In this document: one piece after another, positions 21,493 through 35,500 of the stretch
Layout of the letters: every line of letters begins with the position of its first letter
How positions within the stretch are numbered: the first letter of the stretch is position 1
NCBI GenBank assembly: GCA_940671915.1
Contig: CALNVZ010003425.1
Span: 36,761,936-36,825,935 of the forward strand
Length of the DNA stretch: 64,000 bases
Reading direction: 5' to 3'
DNA from: Paracentrotus lividus
Lineage: Eukaryota > Echinodermata > Echinoidea > Camarodonta > Echinidae
Notes under the pieces: generated by a model
The model's database searches: none
The model's input: the letters and a program-made list of their open reading frames with translations, nothing else
Told to the model about the DNA's origin: nothing
Made by a program: the position numbers and the translations under genes

Positions 21493-24400
21493 CTATAGGG
21501 ACAGACAAGAAAACAGATAGTTTAATATATGGGTGACTCAACTACTGTAGTTGGAAAGTATTTGGCATGAATTCATTTGTCTCTATTTAAATATATTTTT
21601 GATGATGTATGAGTACATTACAAAATGACTAAACTTATATAAAAATGGATGTTCTGGTGATCTTGCACAACTAAAAATCATATATGTAAGTTTACTTCTG
21701 TACATTTTGGGGGGATCTGTGAAACATTATATATATGATCTTTTCCATTTTTATCTTTCATCCTTTATCTTTCCATTTCTCAAATTATGAAATGATAATG
21801 TCAATAAATATTTGGCAATAGATGTAAGGCTGAATACTTAATGACAATGCTTCTGTTTTATGTCAGACAGGTGACAGCCTCAAATGCAATGTAATTATTG
21901 ATTTGCTTGATGAATTAAAATATCAAACATTAAAAATGCCACAGTGTTACAGGCTGGTATGTTGTAACAAAACTTGCAAAATGATGGGGAGCGAAAAACA
22001 AAAAACTAAGAAACAAAAGATATAACGACAATCTTCACATACAGAACACAGACATGTTTTGTATATAAAAAGACAGAATATAATCTACAAAATAATATGT
22101 AAAAAAACCATAGTATTAAACAGGTTAAGCAAATCATTCTTTAAACTGTTTTTATTGTTCATTGAGAATGAAACTCAATCTAAATGAACGTCTGAAGTAT
22201 TAAAATTCCTTAAGCAATGGAAAGCATAGATATATACATGTAAGAATAAAAACAATACAATACAGAAATAAGAAATTCATAAAACAATGAAATACATAAG
22301 AATTATTATAGAAGTAGACCTTCTGATACTTCAAATCATTATCTGGATCAATTTTAATTCTGAATGCATACTGAAACCAGTCTAAAGAATGATTTACCTG
22401 TGATTTACAGAATAACATAGGAAACCTGACTTTGCCATTGGTTTTGTACACAAAATGACAAAAATCTCAAATTTCGGTTTGACCTTTGGCCATGAAAGGT
22501 CAAATAATTCTGTAGTGGAATGTCCGATTTGAATTAACTTGGTGTCAAAATATCCTTAAGACTGCAAGGAAAAAATACCTAAAACGACATTACTGAAAAC
22601 GCGGCGGTTTTGATTGAGTAACACAATTTGTCTAGGGGTGCCCTCAGAGACCCTACCGGTAATTAAAGGGTTAAAACTATAATTTCCCCTTTTCAGTATT
22701 TTCGTCACCACTATTTGCAATTTTAGCACTTCCACTGGATTTATCAGGCTGAGAAACATATAATTAGACACCAGAATCATCTTTATAGCCCTTTTAATAA
22801 CTGTCTTTTAATAACTGCACTGTCTCAATTTTCGCCCGATTTTCTTAAAATTGGTGGCATATCGATCAGGACAACGAGCTGCTTAAAATAAGAAAGCACA
22901 AACTTGGTTCTGAAACATGACCCTTTTTTTACCCCTCTATAGCCTGCCTCTATTAGTATAACACTCACGAACATGTTCCAGTCATTCGTAAAGTCATTTG
23001 TAACTTTATGTTTTTGAACTGATTTTATGAAAAACATCACAAATTTATCATGCATTTATGGTAATTTGCAAACCTTGTGATTTAGTTCTTGACGTCAATA
23101 TCTTGCTGGCTCTTCGTAGTCTCCTCTCTGTTCAGTATATGAGCATAATGTCATATTATTTCTTGAATTATGTATTAACACTCATCCATACCACCCTTTT
23201 TTTATTTAGTAAAATGATATAGAATGAATAACAAGGATGATGATGATGATCCACAGCATTTACCATATATAGTGCCACATACATTTACAAATATTACTCC
23301 TATGTTAAATTAAAACAGAAAACAAGTATGAAGGGTTTTAGGCGTTTTCATGCAAGGGTATGGGTGTGTACATTTATGTAAAATTGAAAAGGAAAATGTA
23401 TGAAGGGTTTTAGGTGTTTTCATGCAAGGGTAGGTGTGTGTAAATGTAAAATTGAAAAGGAAAAAAGTATGGAGGGTTTTAGGTGTTTTCATGCAAGGGT
23501 GGGGGTGTGTAAATGAAGGGAAAACATTAAAAATGGCTTGATGTTTGTTTGAGACTAAACACAGAGTAAATAATGAGAATATGCTCTACATGTAGAGCTG
23601 ACATTGTTTTTATGAGGCACACTTTAGTGGCAGATCAAGGGGGGGGGGGCCCTATTTTTCAGATACTCAATGAACAAACATTTCAATATCCAGAAAATTT
23701 AGTCTATGAAACCCTATTATTCAAATTTGCCAACTATGCCCCTCCACCTATTTTTAAATCCAGGATCCGCCACTACGCTTTGCTTTATTTCAAGAAACTT
23801 TTGAAATTCTACATTAACCCGTTGTATACTATATGCGGACTAAAGAAACATATACCATCCCTCTTGTCGACCATTTATTTCCCTCATGATTGCATAAACA
23901 TATAAAGACCATATGTAATTTAAATTATCAGACATTGATCTATTTGAAGCTGTCTTTGTTTCACCTTCAAATGAAAATAATTTCTTGCAAGCATGCTTGA
24001 CAATCACGATTCATTCGGCTTTGTAAAAAGTTCTCAGTATACAACGGGTTAAGTAATACTTTGGGAGTGTGAAATGCTGACCAGGGTGGTGTTGCATAAC
24101 CTGAGTTTTCACAGGTTAAAAAAAAATCGGGTTATGTAGACCTGTTTTTCGGGTTATTCACCCCCCTAAAAATCGATTGCATAAATACTTTTGAAAACTC
24201 AAGTAGATCCTCTTAGTGTTTATGTAATGGAGAAAAAAAAATCCAGTAAAATATTTTAACTGGAGTTTTCAGATTTTTATCAGAAAAACTCTGGTTAAAA
24301 TTTTTATGCAACGGGGCCCTGGGGTGCTTTAAGATTTTTTTTTCTGAAGTATTCACTGCACAAGAGATATATTTAATTATGTATCATGCAAATTTGATCC

Positions 24401-26558
24401 AATACATGCAAGTTACATAGGAACGTGAGACAGGGAGGGAAAGTAAATACACCAAACAAACACACACAAGTCCCTGATATCCACATAAATGTTTTGCAAT
24501 GTAAAACACCAATATATCACCAATTACAAATACACCAAAATAGAAAAGTAGAAAAAGAAATATAGGAGCAAAACACATGAATATAAACTGCCCTCCAAAA
24601 GTTTGGGTACACCTGATGTCAGCTCTGTTTTGGATCATTTTGAGGCATTTTATGTCCAGTATTTCAGTCCAAATGATGTTTAAGTACAAAAAAAACATTA
24701 TGCAACCAATATACTTTACGATTACGACGCCAAGTCTCCTTCGAATTTAGAAATTACTCAAAAATATGCAAAAAGTGCAAAAACGTGATTTTGCACTAAT
24801 TCATTCAATTATTGAAAAAAGAAGATATCTCGGCTAATAATGGTCTGATGACTCTGATCAATGTAAAATTTTGTATGGATGTTAAGGCACATGTAAAATA
24901 TAACCCTGTACTCTTTGTTTTTATTTTGAGGCAACACTTTATTAATTATGCAAATTTATGCAAATTAAATATTTATTTTTAGATATTTATCAATACTTTG
25001 TTTTAAAAAAGTGCTATGAAGCCCAATTTTTTGTCAAAAGTTGCTGAGTATAATACTCAACAAAATTATGATTACAAATTTGGACTTTCTCATGAATTTC
25101 TCTGTATTCTTTTGTTTATTACTTTCTATTGTTTTCTATTGTTTTTATTTTTATGTATTTCGCAATGTTTTTTGGCTTTTTTATGTTTCTCAAAGGTACC
25201 TTGATTGATTTCAAGATATCCAAGATGATGCTTAAAGCCTTTTAGATGCAATTAAGAGTGTTGTAGAGCAATTCAGGTGAATGGTTCATTCAGTATACAT
25301 TTGGGCAATAATTGAGTTTTTCTATATTTTCAAACTTTCCTAATTACACTTCAAAACAATGGTTCCTTACTTGATAACTTTTTATATAAAAACTGAATTA
25401 TGACTGTTCTGAATGGAGAGGGGTCTCGGTCAATTTAACCAACTATAAAACATTCATGACTGTTGCGCAACCGCTGCCAAACCCAAATATGCCTTTTGGT
25501 GACTTTTTCCTTTAAAGCCTAGTGCAACTATTGTTCTAAGAACACTGCCCATTGTGTTATTAGGTGATACAACACTGAATTATTGCATGTCAGACCTAAA
25601 TAGAATGTAAGATAATATTTTCCTTTCATTTCAGAAACAGAAAAGAGTCAAAATCATTAAGAAATACATACAAATAAATATAATCGAAGACAATAGTAAG
25701 TGATAAAAAACAAAAGAATACAAAGGAATTCATGAGAAAGTCCAACTTTTTAATCAAAATGTTGTTGACTATTATCCTCAGTAACTTTCAAACAAAATAT
25801 TGATAAATTTCTAAAAATAGACATTTAATTTGCATAAATTTGCATAATTAATAAAGTGTTGTCTCAAAATACAAACAAACAGTACAGGGTTATATTTTAC
25901 ATATGCCTCAAAATGATCCAAAACAGAGCTGACATCAGGACTGTGTACCCAAACTTTTGGAGGGCAGTGTATAAAAGTGATCAAGATGCATAATGTACTA
26001 GTATTAAAAAAACTAATAATAGGTTATTGAATACATCCCAATTTTATTTATTGTATGTCCTACTTAATATCTTTTATGCCTTTACTGCCTTCTTATCCGC
26101 CAAATTTGTTTAAATGTGTTTTAGTCAGAATACAAAACATGCTATTGGTTTTAATTCTTTCTTGATCTCAACCACAAAGCCCAAAACCACATATTTATAC
26201 AAGTGTGACATAGGGGCAGATTATATGTAACCAAATTGATACCAAAATAAAAAATAACGAAATCATGAATAGGTTTAATCGGGGGGGGGGGGGGGAGGTT
26301 GGATAGAGTAAAATACAAACATCCACATAATTATGTCTATAATAAAGATAAATATGTGGAATATTCATGATTTCGCAGTGAGGGGCCTTCTTCAGCTATG
26401 AGAAATTAAGGTGAGTCGGGTAGAAGAGGGTGACAGAGAGAAAATGAAAAAAAAGAAAGAGATGGAAAGAGAAAGAAAGAGAAGAGATTGGGTGAAAAGG
26501 AGAGAGATGATAAGAGAAAGAAAGAGAGAATAAATCAGGACAGATAGAGAGGGAGGAA

Positions 26559-26596
<38 letters not shown>

Positions 26597-29500
26597 GGCA
26601 AGGAGGGAAGAACGTGGGGAGAGAAAGGGAGAGAAGGAACCGTGAAGATGAAAGGAGAGGAGAGGAGAGGGGAAAGGAGTAGAAAAGAGGCGTCATAAAT
26701 ATAAAATGAACAAACATACAGTCAGGAGGATAATTACTTGTATTGACCACAATTATCGGAATGAAGCCTTGGATTTAAAGGAATATGAACAATATGTGAG
26801 GAATACATGCAAGTAGACTAACAGCTTATTTGAACTTTAATTAAATTATCTAGATGTACAAACGCATATCAATCTGCTCTTTGATGGAATGTAGAACAGT
26901 TACTTTCAACATATAAAGGTCAATCGAAGCTCTTCTGTGAAACAAACTTCATCATTATAATTATTATCATATATGAGGTTTAAATTGTCATAAAAAGAAT
27001 TAGTTCCTTGTTTCATTGTTTACATGGAATTGTTCCAAAGGAATAGATAACAAAACAAATTCCTCCTCCACAGGAACAGATAAATTGACATTCTTATTCT
27101 TATCAAAACTTTCCAATTCTTTGGCAGGATTTAGAGCTCAGAAATAAATAAAATTGATAATGTTGACTATTAAGCGAGTTTGCAGTATATGCAAACAGGG
27201 CAATAATGCTCAAGTCTGATAATTGTTGATAAAAATAAAACACTACCTGACAAATCATATATGTCAAATCTGAATATAATTGGACTAAAAGGATAATGTG
27301 ATGTAAAAATGGACTCTAACATATTCATGATATATAATAATTAGGTCCATAATACTAAAATGTTGATGATTATACATCACACTGATTTTTCTTTTTGTTA
27401 AATAATGTGATGTAACTATGTGCAAAACAGGAACTACAAAAAATGTGATATAGAAATTACATTTATAATGGTAAAAATAACATGATTATGTTGTTAAAAT
27501 ACAAAAAGTTGATGACTTTTGTTTTACATGATAGTATGTAATAATGTGCAAAATTTTCTCTAAATGTTTATAAATATATCATACACATCAGTCTTACGAT
27601 AACAATCAAGAGAAATAGACAAAATTAGATAAAAGTAATCATAATTCAATATAATTAATCATAATATTGCTCAAGAGCAATATTAGTAGGCCTAGTCACA
27701 ATCTTTTTATGTACTGAATCAATCATCAATCATATACTTTCAATATATTTATTTCAAGATATTGTGGGCTGTATTTGAGGGCATTATGAATTTAAAGAGT
27801 CAAATAAAACAAGCCATAGATAGAACAACAGCATTCATAGACATATTTTTGTTTATCTGCTTCAGATATATCAGCTGGTGGGAATAAATGATTATTCAAC
27901 ATAATAGGAAGGAAAATAATAAGGAAATTTGATAATTTGCCAAAAACAGTTCAAGACCACTAAAAAAGAACGCTTCCAATTTTATGTCAGAAACATGTTA
28001 TTAGACTCCAACCATCTGTAGACTAAATTATGAAGGGCTTCTTTTGGTCAGTTTATAATTTTCTATTAAGGACAAAAAAAAAAGAAGGAAATTCATTTGT
28101 TTAAGTTTCCACTTGAAGAGACATCAAAAAGAAATAAGAATCAAAATAATAAATGATTAAACATCAGAAGAATGGGGAGGTAATAGTAATACACCAGTGT
28201 TGTGCTCTTATTAACAGGAGCTGGTAGATATAATTTCCTGTATGAAATATTTGATTAATATATTTTATTTGAGCCTATTGCAATTGTATGATATCAATTC
28301 CTTTTAGTGCATTTCTCTGCATATTACTAGGAATGATTTGTAACAAACCTGATTTTGTTTTTGTTCTGATATTATCAATTTCTATTTACAACATGTACTT
28401 AACAAATTTGAACTGTATATATTTAAGTCAAAAAATGGCAATGAGAGCAATTACATTCAGTCCACTTAGGACAGATTCCAAACCTCTTTTTCAAAACCTA
28501 CATATATTGAATATATTTGATCTTCATGACCTACTTGTGTCAACATTCATGTATGACTTAGTTAAAGGTAAATTACCTCACTCTTTAGCAGATTATTGTC
28601 AAGTAACACAACAAAGATACTCAACAAGAGGAAAAGAAAATGGTTTATTATGTCTACCAAAATGTATGTCAACGCAAGGACAATCTAGTATTTCGTTTGT
28701 TGGTACAAAACTGTGGAATGATCTTCCAGACGAAATTAAATTAAAAACAACAAGATCAGCTTTTCGGAGACACCTCTACATCCACCTTCAATGTTAATGT
28801 TGTAGGTCAATATAAACTTGCCTTGAACGTTTCAATATTTTATTATTGCATGCTACATTTCTTTGATACTGATTTAACATATGTCTTAAGCAGTTATGCG
28901 TCTTATGTAACTATATCATTTTGCTTATGAATGTATATATATCATAGTTATTCATTTAGTCTTCTTTCTATCCTTTGTTAACTCCCAATGCTAGTAATAG
29001 GAATCTAAAACGTGTTAAGCTCTTCAAGTATTTTGTAAATAGTTTGTAAATACTTGTAAATGAAACAAAATTTTATATGCAGATTTAAAAATGCAAAAAC
29101 AAAACCAACAAATATATCTTGCCATACGTGTGGAACTAGGCTCGACTAGCACTTGTGCTAACTTCTAGTTCCATTTAACATCTCCACATTCTCTCTCCTG
29201 TTCAATCACACTTTGATTTTCTATACATATAATTTATGCTCTGTTACATTGTATTCATTCTTGTAAGATTGTATTTCCTATGCATTGTTATAATAACGTG
29301 TTGTGTTGATGATGTTAATAAATTCAATTCAAATTCAAATTCAAATTGTGTATGTCGTGCGTTTTTAGTTGACATATTTTGAATTCCTGCCATTGGCTGC
29401 AAAAGATCTTGTTAAAAAGCCAATACAATAATTTGTTTCAATTTAATCTTGGAGCAGACATCTCCAGCACTGCAATCTAACTTTCAAACAACAATAAAAA

Positions 29501-32500
29501 ACATTTTAGCTATTGACAAGTCACTCACTAATTATTCATAATTGCAGTGAATCATTTAGTCCATTTACTGACATCAAACCTAATAAAATTGCTCTTCAAA
29601 TGATTGGCAAATGGCCATCTTCCAGGAATTTTTAAAGGGGAAGTTCACCCTGGAATTTTATTGGTCTTAAAAAATGAAGAAAAATGATAGAAGAATAATA
29701 GAGAAGGTGTGAAGAAAATAGACCAAAAAATAGCAAAGTTATGAATATTTCAATTTTTGATTCTGTGACGTCACGTGCGAGCAGCTCTCCCATTGGTCGT
29801 GTATGTAAATTCCATAAATTTGTCTTTTTGTCATGGTTCTTGATAAAGGAATGGGTCAATTTGATATAGTCATGTATATGAACATATGTTTGATGGTATA
29901 TCGACCGCACAGGTGACATAATTATTTTCCTCTGAAAAAAAAAGATATTTTATGGAATTTACACTACATAACACATAGGAGACCTGCTCGCATGTGACGT
30001 CACAGAATCAAAACTTTGAATATTCATAACTTCATTATATTTTGGTCGATTTTCCCCAAACCTTCACTCATATTTTTCTTTTATTTTTCTGCATTTTTTA
30101 AGATCAATAAAATACCAGGGTGAACTTCCCCTTTAAGTGAGTGAGTGAGATGCAATCTTTGTAAGATTGTATTCCAACCATTGAACATCTATCAACTGAT
30201 GGATATGATCCCTGATTCATGTGTGTAGTGTAGCTCTAACCCCCCACCTGTTGACATACAGGAAACCACCCAGGGACCCTGACTAGACTAGTGGTCAATT
30301 AATATGCTTTATAAACTTCCCCAGGGGCTTCATCATAATGGAGCAAGATTACTGAAGAGATTTTAAACCTTTCCATGCGCTTTATTTGTGACACAAAAAA
30401 GTTGATTTTTTAATTTATGTTTTTAAAATCCTATGAACAAATGTAAGGGTGCATATTTTCCAAATCTCTAGTATCACCAACAAAGATCAAATTAACTTTA
30501 ATTGTACAGTATATTGAGACCTAAGTATTACTGAAAGGCAAAGAAAATGGAAGTTGGAGGAGGAGGAGTATTGGGTTTTGAGAGACGTGACAATATCAAT
30601 CAGATATGATTATTTACGTCTGGGACAGACCTTTAACGTCACAATCCAAGAGACGTGACTGGATTTCGAACCAGGGTCCACTCCATGTCAGTTTGAAGGC
30701 TGATTCAGAGAGTTGACAATGAGCGTTACCGCTCAACCAACTCCTGATCCTCAACGTAAGTTGAGTTCTGGTAAGGAGCTTTTATAGCGATTCAAAGAAA
30801 TCAGCTTTTTGAAAAGTGTGGGAAATGCAAGAGACATAAATTGTATCAAATTTATTATTTTACTGCATAATTACAGAATTAAAATAACAATATCAATTTA
30901 GAGATATGAATGAATAGTTTTATTCATAAAACTGTTTGATGTACTTCACCATAAATAAATTCATATCTGTTTCAGTGATGTTTGCTCTGTCTACTGATGT
31001 GTGTTGTGTGATTCAAAGTTATCTGGTGTAAAAAAATAATACCAAAGTGTCACTAAAAGGAGATGTTTACGTCTACGGGTTAAGGTTACAAGATCAGTTA
31101 CTTTGAAATGTTTCTTCAGTGAGTGATTTTCATTTATTAAGTATTTAATTTAATTTGTTTTAGCTCAAGGCAGTGGTCAAGCAGATGGTGAAATAGACGT
31201 CAAATCCCGAGCCATGGGGTCGGATTCTCTTAAGGCCTTAAGGTCTGTTCCCACGTTTTAAGGTTGACAAAACCATAATTAGGCGAGAGAAAGCATGCCA
31301 TTTTACATACATAATTATTTTCTTCTGAAGAGGTTGAAACTGAAAAGCTACATGTAACCTAATTGTACAAGAAAAGTTATAAAGGTTGTTTAACTAGTCT
31401 TAATGATGTAATCACTTATGTTCTATTGGGGGCTAATCAAAGAGTACAAATTTACAGCATACATAAAATACAGGCAAAAAAAATGTAAAGTAACTTCTTG
31501 TCAAACTTCGAATTTGACATTTGGAAAAGATTGTATTCCCCCCCCCCCCCCGCCCCCCCCCCTCCAAAAAAAAAAAAAGGACAAGAAAAAGCAAATATCT
31601 TCCCTTGTCTCATTGAATACTTCAGAAATTCACTTAGCATTGACCAAGTAATCATGAAATTTGTTTTAATCATTTCTGATTGAAAAAAAAAGAAAAAAAA
31701 ACATTGGTTAAAACTGTTTTTAGAAAGTGTAAAAAGGTTTAGTATGAGAAATTGTTCTAGTCATCTTATCCTGAAACTAAGATCCTGCAGTGAATGTGAA
31801 ACACAACCCGTACTAGGGTCAGAAAACATCACAAGACCTAATTACTTTAATTAAGTCCTAAGGGTAAATTGATTATTTACTTTGAGTGACAGTGGACTGT
31901 GAATTATCATAGGGTTCTTGATGTCATGTTGATTTTTCTTTGGTAAAAGTTTGTAATCTGGCTTTTTTCTATCCTTAAAGTGGATGGATTTCAGGGATAA
32001 TGAATGTTACTAATTCTAGAATTAATTTCATTTATACTATACTATAGTAGTTTTGATAAGTTTTCATCATTCAAATTGAAACATCATGAGCATATACATA
32101 AAGCTATTGTTTGAGAAATTTGGTAAAAGTTTTGAGCATGTGCTTAATCCACAGAGTCATAATAATATCAAGGAACCTAAAGAGAGACAAATGTGTGTTC
32201 ATGAAAATCTGGATATCTGATGTTAAAATGTTGACAAATTTTAAGTCTATGACAAAACAACCTGTAGCTAGAATACAATATACATTCTCTTAAATTTTCT
32301 ATGCCTATTGCAGTGTTCTCTTTTAGATTTGTCACTGAATGTCAGTAGTTTGTGTAATATTTCTGCAGAATAACTTCAGATGGTAAGAAAGGCGTCTTTG
32401 CAAGATGGATTGGCACATAAAAACAATTTGGAACTAAAGTTTCGGATGCCATGGTGAATTAATAGAAAAGATGATGTTGTCTTACCTGAGGGAGCTGGGG

Positions 32501-35500
32501 TCTATTATCACCGGTGACGCTCAAATAGGATGCAGCACTGACCGGCCTCTGATTGGATGCCTTGGTACCTCTGGATCTAGAAGGCGAGGCCATGTCGTAA
32601 TCGCTTGATCTCGGCCCAGACGTCAGCCGACGCTGAAGGGAAGGAGACTGCTGCCTCTTCTTCTGGGAAGGTTCAGGGTCAGGGGTCAAGTACCCTGGGT
32701 CAGAGGGTGACGGTATGTGGCGGGACTGTGGAGGTGAAAGGTCATATGAGGTGGTGCACACACGATGATGGGTGGAACATTAATGAATGATGGGGGAATG
32801 AGCAAGTTAAAATAGCGCAAAATGAAGTTTCTTTCTGTTAGCAATTCAATTTAATATGTATTTTGTGTGCAAGCAAGCATTTTGCAGTACCCTGAAATAA
32901 ATAAGTTTAATTGCACAACCCAACACATCAAACCAAATATTATTAAAAAATAGATGTTACATGTATATTCCAATTGATGAAAGTTAATTATTTCCCCAGA
33001 ATTTTCATTCAGTTATATGTAAAATAACACTGCAAAACATCCATAAATATTAAATAGCAAATACACACAAAAATAGTAAAACATTCACATCTATATAGTA
33101 ATAATATATGACAATATAATAATTTAAGTAACAAAACCAGGCACAACACTAAAATCAATATCAGACATTACAACTTGACTTTCAGTTTGATAGTCTATGA
33201 TTTTGATATACCGGTATAACATAATTGGTCATCAATAAAATGTATGATTCATTCTTGATATCAGTCATTCAAATAGTCATCCCCTTTTTCATCCAAGAGA
33301 ACATATTTCCTGTTTAAGTAGGCCCATCATGTTATCAATGAAATATTAGAAAAGCCAATCTTCTCAGGTGATATCAAGTATTGTCACATGAAACTTAAAT
33401 TCATAGCGGGGTGCATCAAACTTCATTTAAGTCTACGCTGCCCTGAATAGTTCAGAGGGGTATATTTTCTGATTGAAAGATGGCAATGAACATAATTGTG
33501 ATAAATCATAGAAAACCGATTTGATACAAATTCTATCCTTTTACAATTTTCCACTGCACCATGGTCTTATGCTGTAACTTACAATTCATTTTTCTTTAAA
33601 TTAAAAATTAAATTAAGATCCAGACAAAAACACTTGTAGGACCATTCCCAAAATAGAATTTACATGTATGTACATGAAGACATAACAGAACAGCAACATA
33701 ATATCCAATATTAGACAGTGCACTGCCTTTATAGGGATATGTGCAGTACCAAGTCAACTACAGTGTACATGTACCTTGTTAGATTAAAATCTCATTTAAT
33801 ATGAATGAAAAATAAGAACAAAAATTTATTCTGATACTTAATTGTGGCCAGAAAAACAGCCTCATTAACATGAAATCTTGTTATATCCATGCTCATTATC
33901 ACAAGAGTGGACTATATCGTCAACATATACCATCACATAGACAAAATAGATTAATTATTGTGGATTGACAACATCTAGAGGGCATTCATTTGTCTTGCAA
34001 TCTACTATGGTTAATATACAAATTCATGATCAATTTCGGAAAATGCATTCACTAGCTTACAAGTTTATGAGCTTTTGAGTGCCGCTGCAACTCTTTATCA
34101 AGTGAAGAACATTATCTGGAAATGTATTCTATTCCTCAGGTTTCGTATGAATATACTATGTTTTGAGATCATTTTTGTCACTTGATACAGAGTTGCAGCA
34201 GCACTCGAAAGCTCATGAATATTGTAAGCTAGTGAACACTTTTCGTGAAAGTGATCACAAATTTCCTGGTAAGTTAGTGAACACTTCTTGTGGAATGATC
34301 ACGAATTTCCTTTTTGACCATAGTAGACTGCGAGACAATTGAATACCCTCTATCGATTATGTACTACCGTCACCTTCATGAGTAAGGTCTCTTGTATATG
34401 AAGTACTTACAGGCATAGATGATGTAGATGACGTAGAGCTTCTCTTCTCATCATCACGCTCCATCAGATCAGAATAATCACACTCTCCATCCTCCTGGTT
34501 ATAGGTTAAAGGTCAAGGGTTAGCAAAGGGGGTCGAGACAAACAACAAATGATTTGTGATGATTTAATTCTACACATAACATTTAAAAATATGCTTAAAA
34601 TCACCACGATGGTACTTCTTTGTTTAGTATTTAGACAATGTACTACATGTAATAATATTATTGTACATTGTGACCGCCCCTTAAAACCACCAATAAGTCG
34701 CTATTTGAAAAACAGAGTACTGTATTCGCTGTTATTTTATTAATTTTTCGCGCTGAGCGGCCTCAAAGAATGTTCACAGGTTCTTGAATTCGCACTGCAT
34801 TTTAGTAAGCACGCAATTGAGTGCACCCAATATATGCATAAAAAAGCATGGTCACATATTCGTGCGCATTTAAATTCGCGCCCGTCGATCTTCGCGCGAA
34901 ATCCGCCAAAATTAACCCTAAAAGGGTTGGGAGGGGGCCTAATCAGCCCCCCCCCTCGACATTTCGCGCGGTCATGTCGCCGAAAAAAAATTCGCGCTCC
35001 GCGCATTTATGACTTTATTCCCTAACATCTTACGCAACTTTTAAAACTACTTTCAACAAAATTGAGCATACGGTTTGGAAATTGCGCAATATTATGTAAT
35101 GCAGCGCAGACTAAAAAAACAGAAATTTTCTGTATTTGTGTACAAAACATATGGGAAATGGCTTTCAATGCTAAAATCACATTTCAGTATTTAAAATATG
35201 ATTAATAGCCATTATATTAGTTGATATTGCTGTAATATTCAGAGATGAATAATGACCGAAGTTTTCCAAACAAAAAAACAATAAAATAAATAAGTCGAAA
35301 AACAAAGAAATACATAAGAAATTCCCAAAACAATAAAATACATAAGAAATTGAATTTGATACCGAAATTTTTTTCACGTACAATCGTTAGGAATGCTACA
35401 AACAATATTTACACCAAGAATTAGCATTCTAGGAGCTTTATTTAATGATTTAGAGCAAAAAGTATGATTTCATGCATAAATTAGCATAATTAAGTAATAT

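Larger units (their letters stand above)
21493..32485 (-). other. Last intron of the myosin gene (11 kb)
   Basis: The largest intron in the window. It holds a 70-bp tandem repeat, several MITEs, a 1.4-kb mariner-like foldback, a LINE 3' end, a TTAA MITE and a SINE. In 21500-23300, 26000-28280 and 31000-32480 I see only AT-rich sequence, simple repeats (GA-rich 26400-26670; C and A homopolymers near 31539-31577) and no coding block. Confidence 0.6.

Noticed and set aside
23100..23300. A CRISPR-like or other direct-repeat array near the 70-bp tandem repeat
   Set aside because: The repeats are contiguous without unique spacers and the genome is eukaryotic, so it is an ordinary minisatellite.
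24384..24698. 104-codon - strand frame
   Set aside because: Hydrophobic composition from AT-rich sequence, and it crosses the boundary of a foldback transposon.
28288..28430. N-terminal part of the 169-codon LINE frame
   Set aside because: Only the part after about 28430 resembles LINE protein. The hydrophobic beginning looks like chance read-through of flanking DNA, so it was not called coding.
30575..30757. A functional tRNA gene
   Set aside because: A and B boxes are present, but the arms do not fold into an acceptor stem and the sequence continues into a SINE body.
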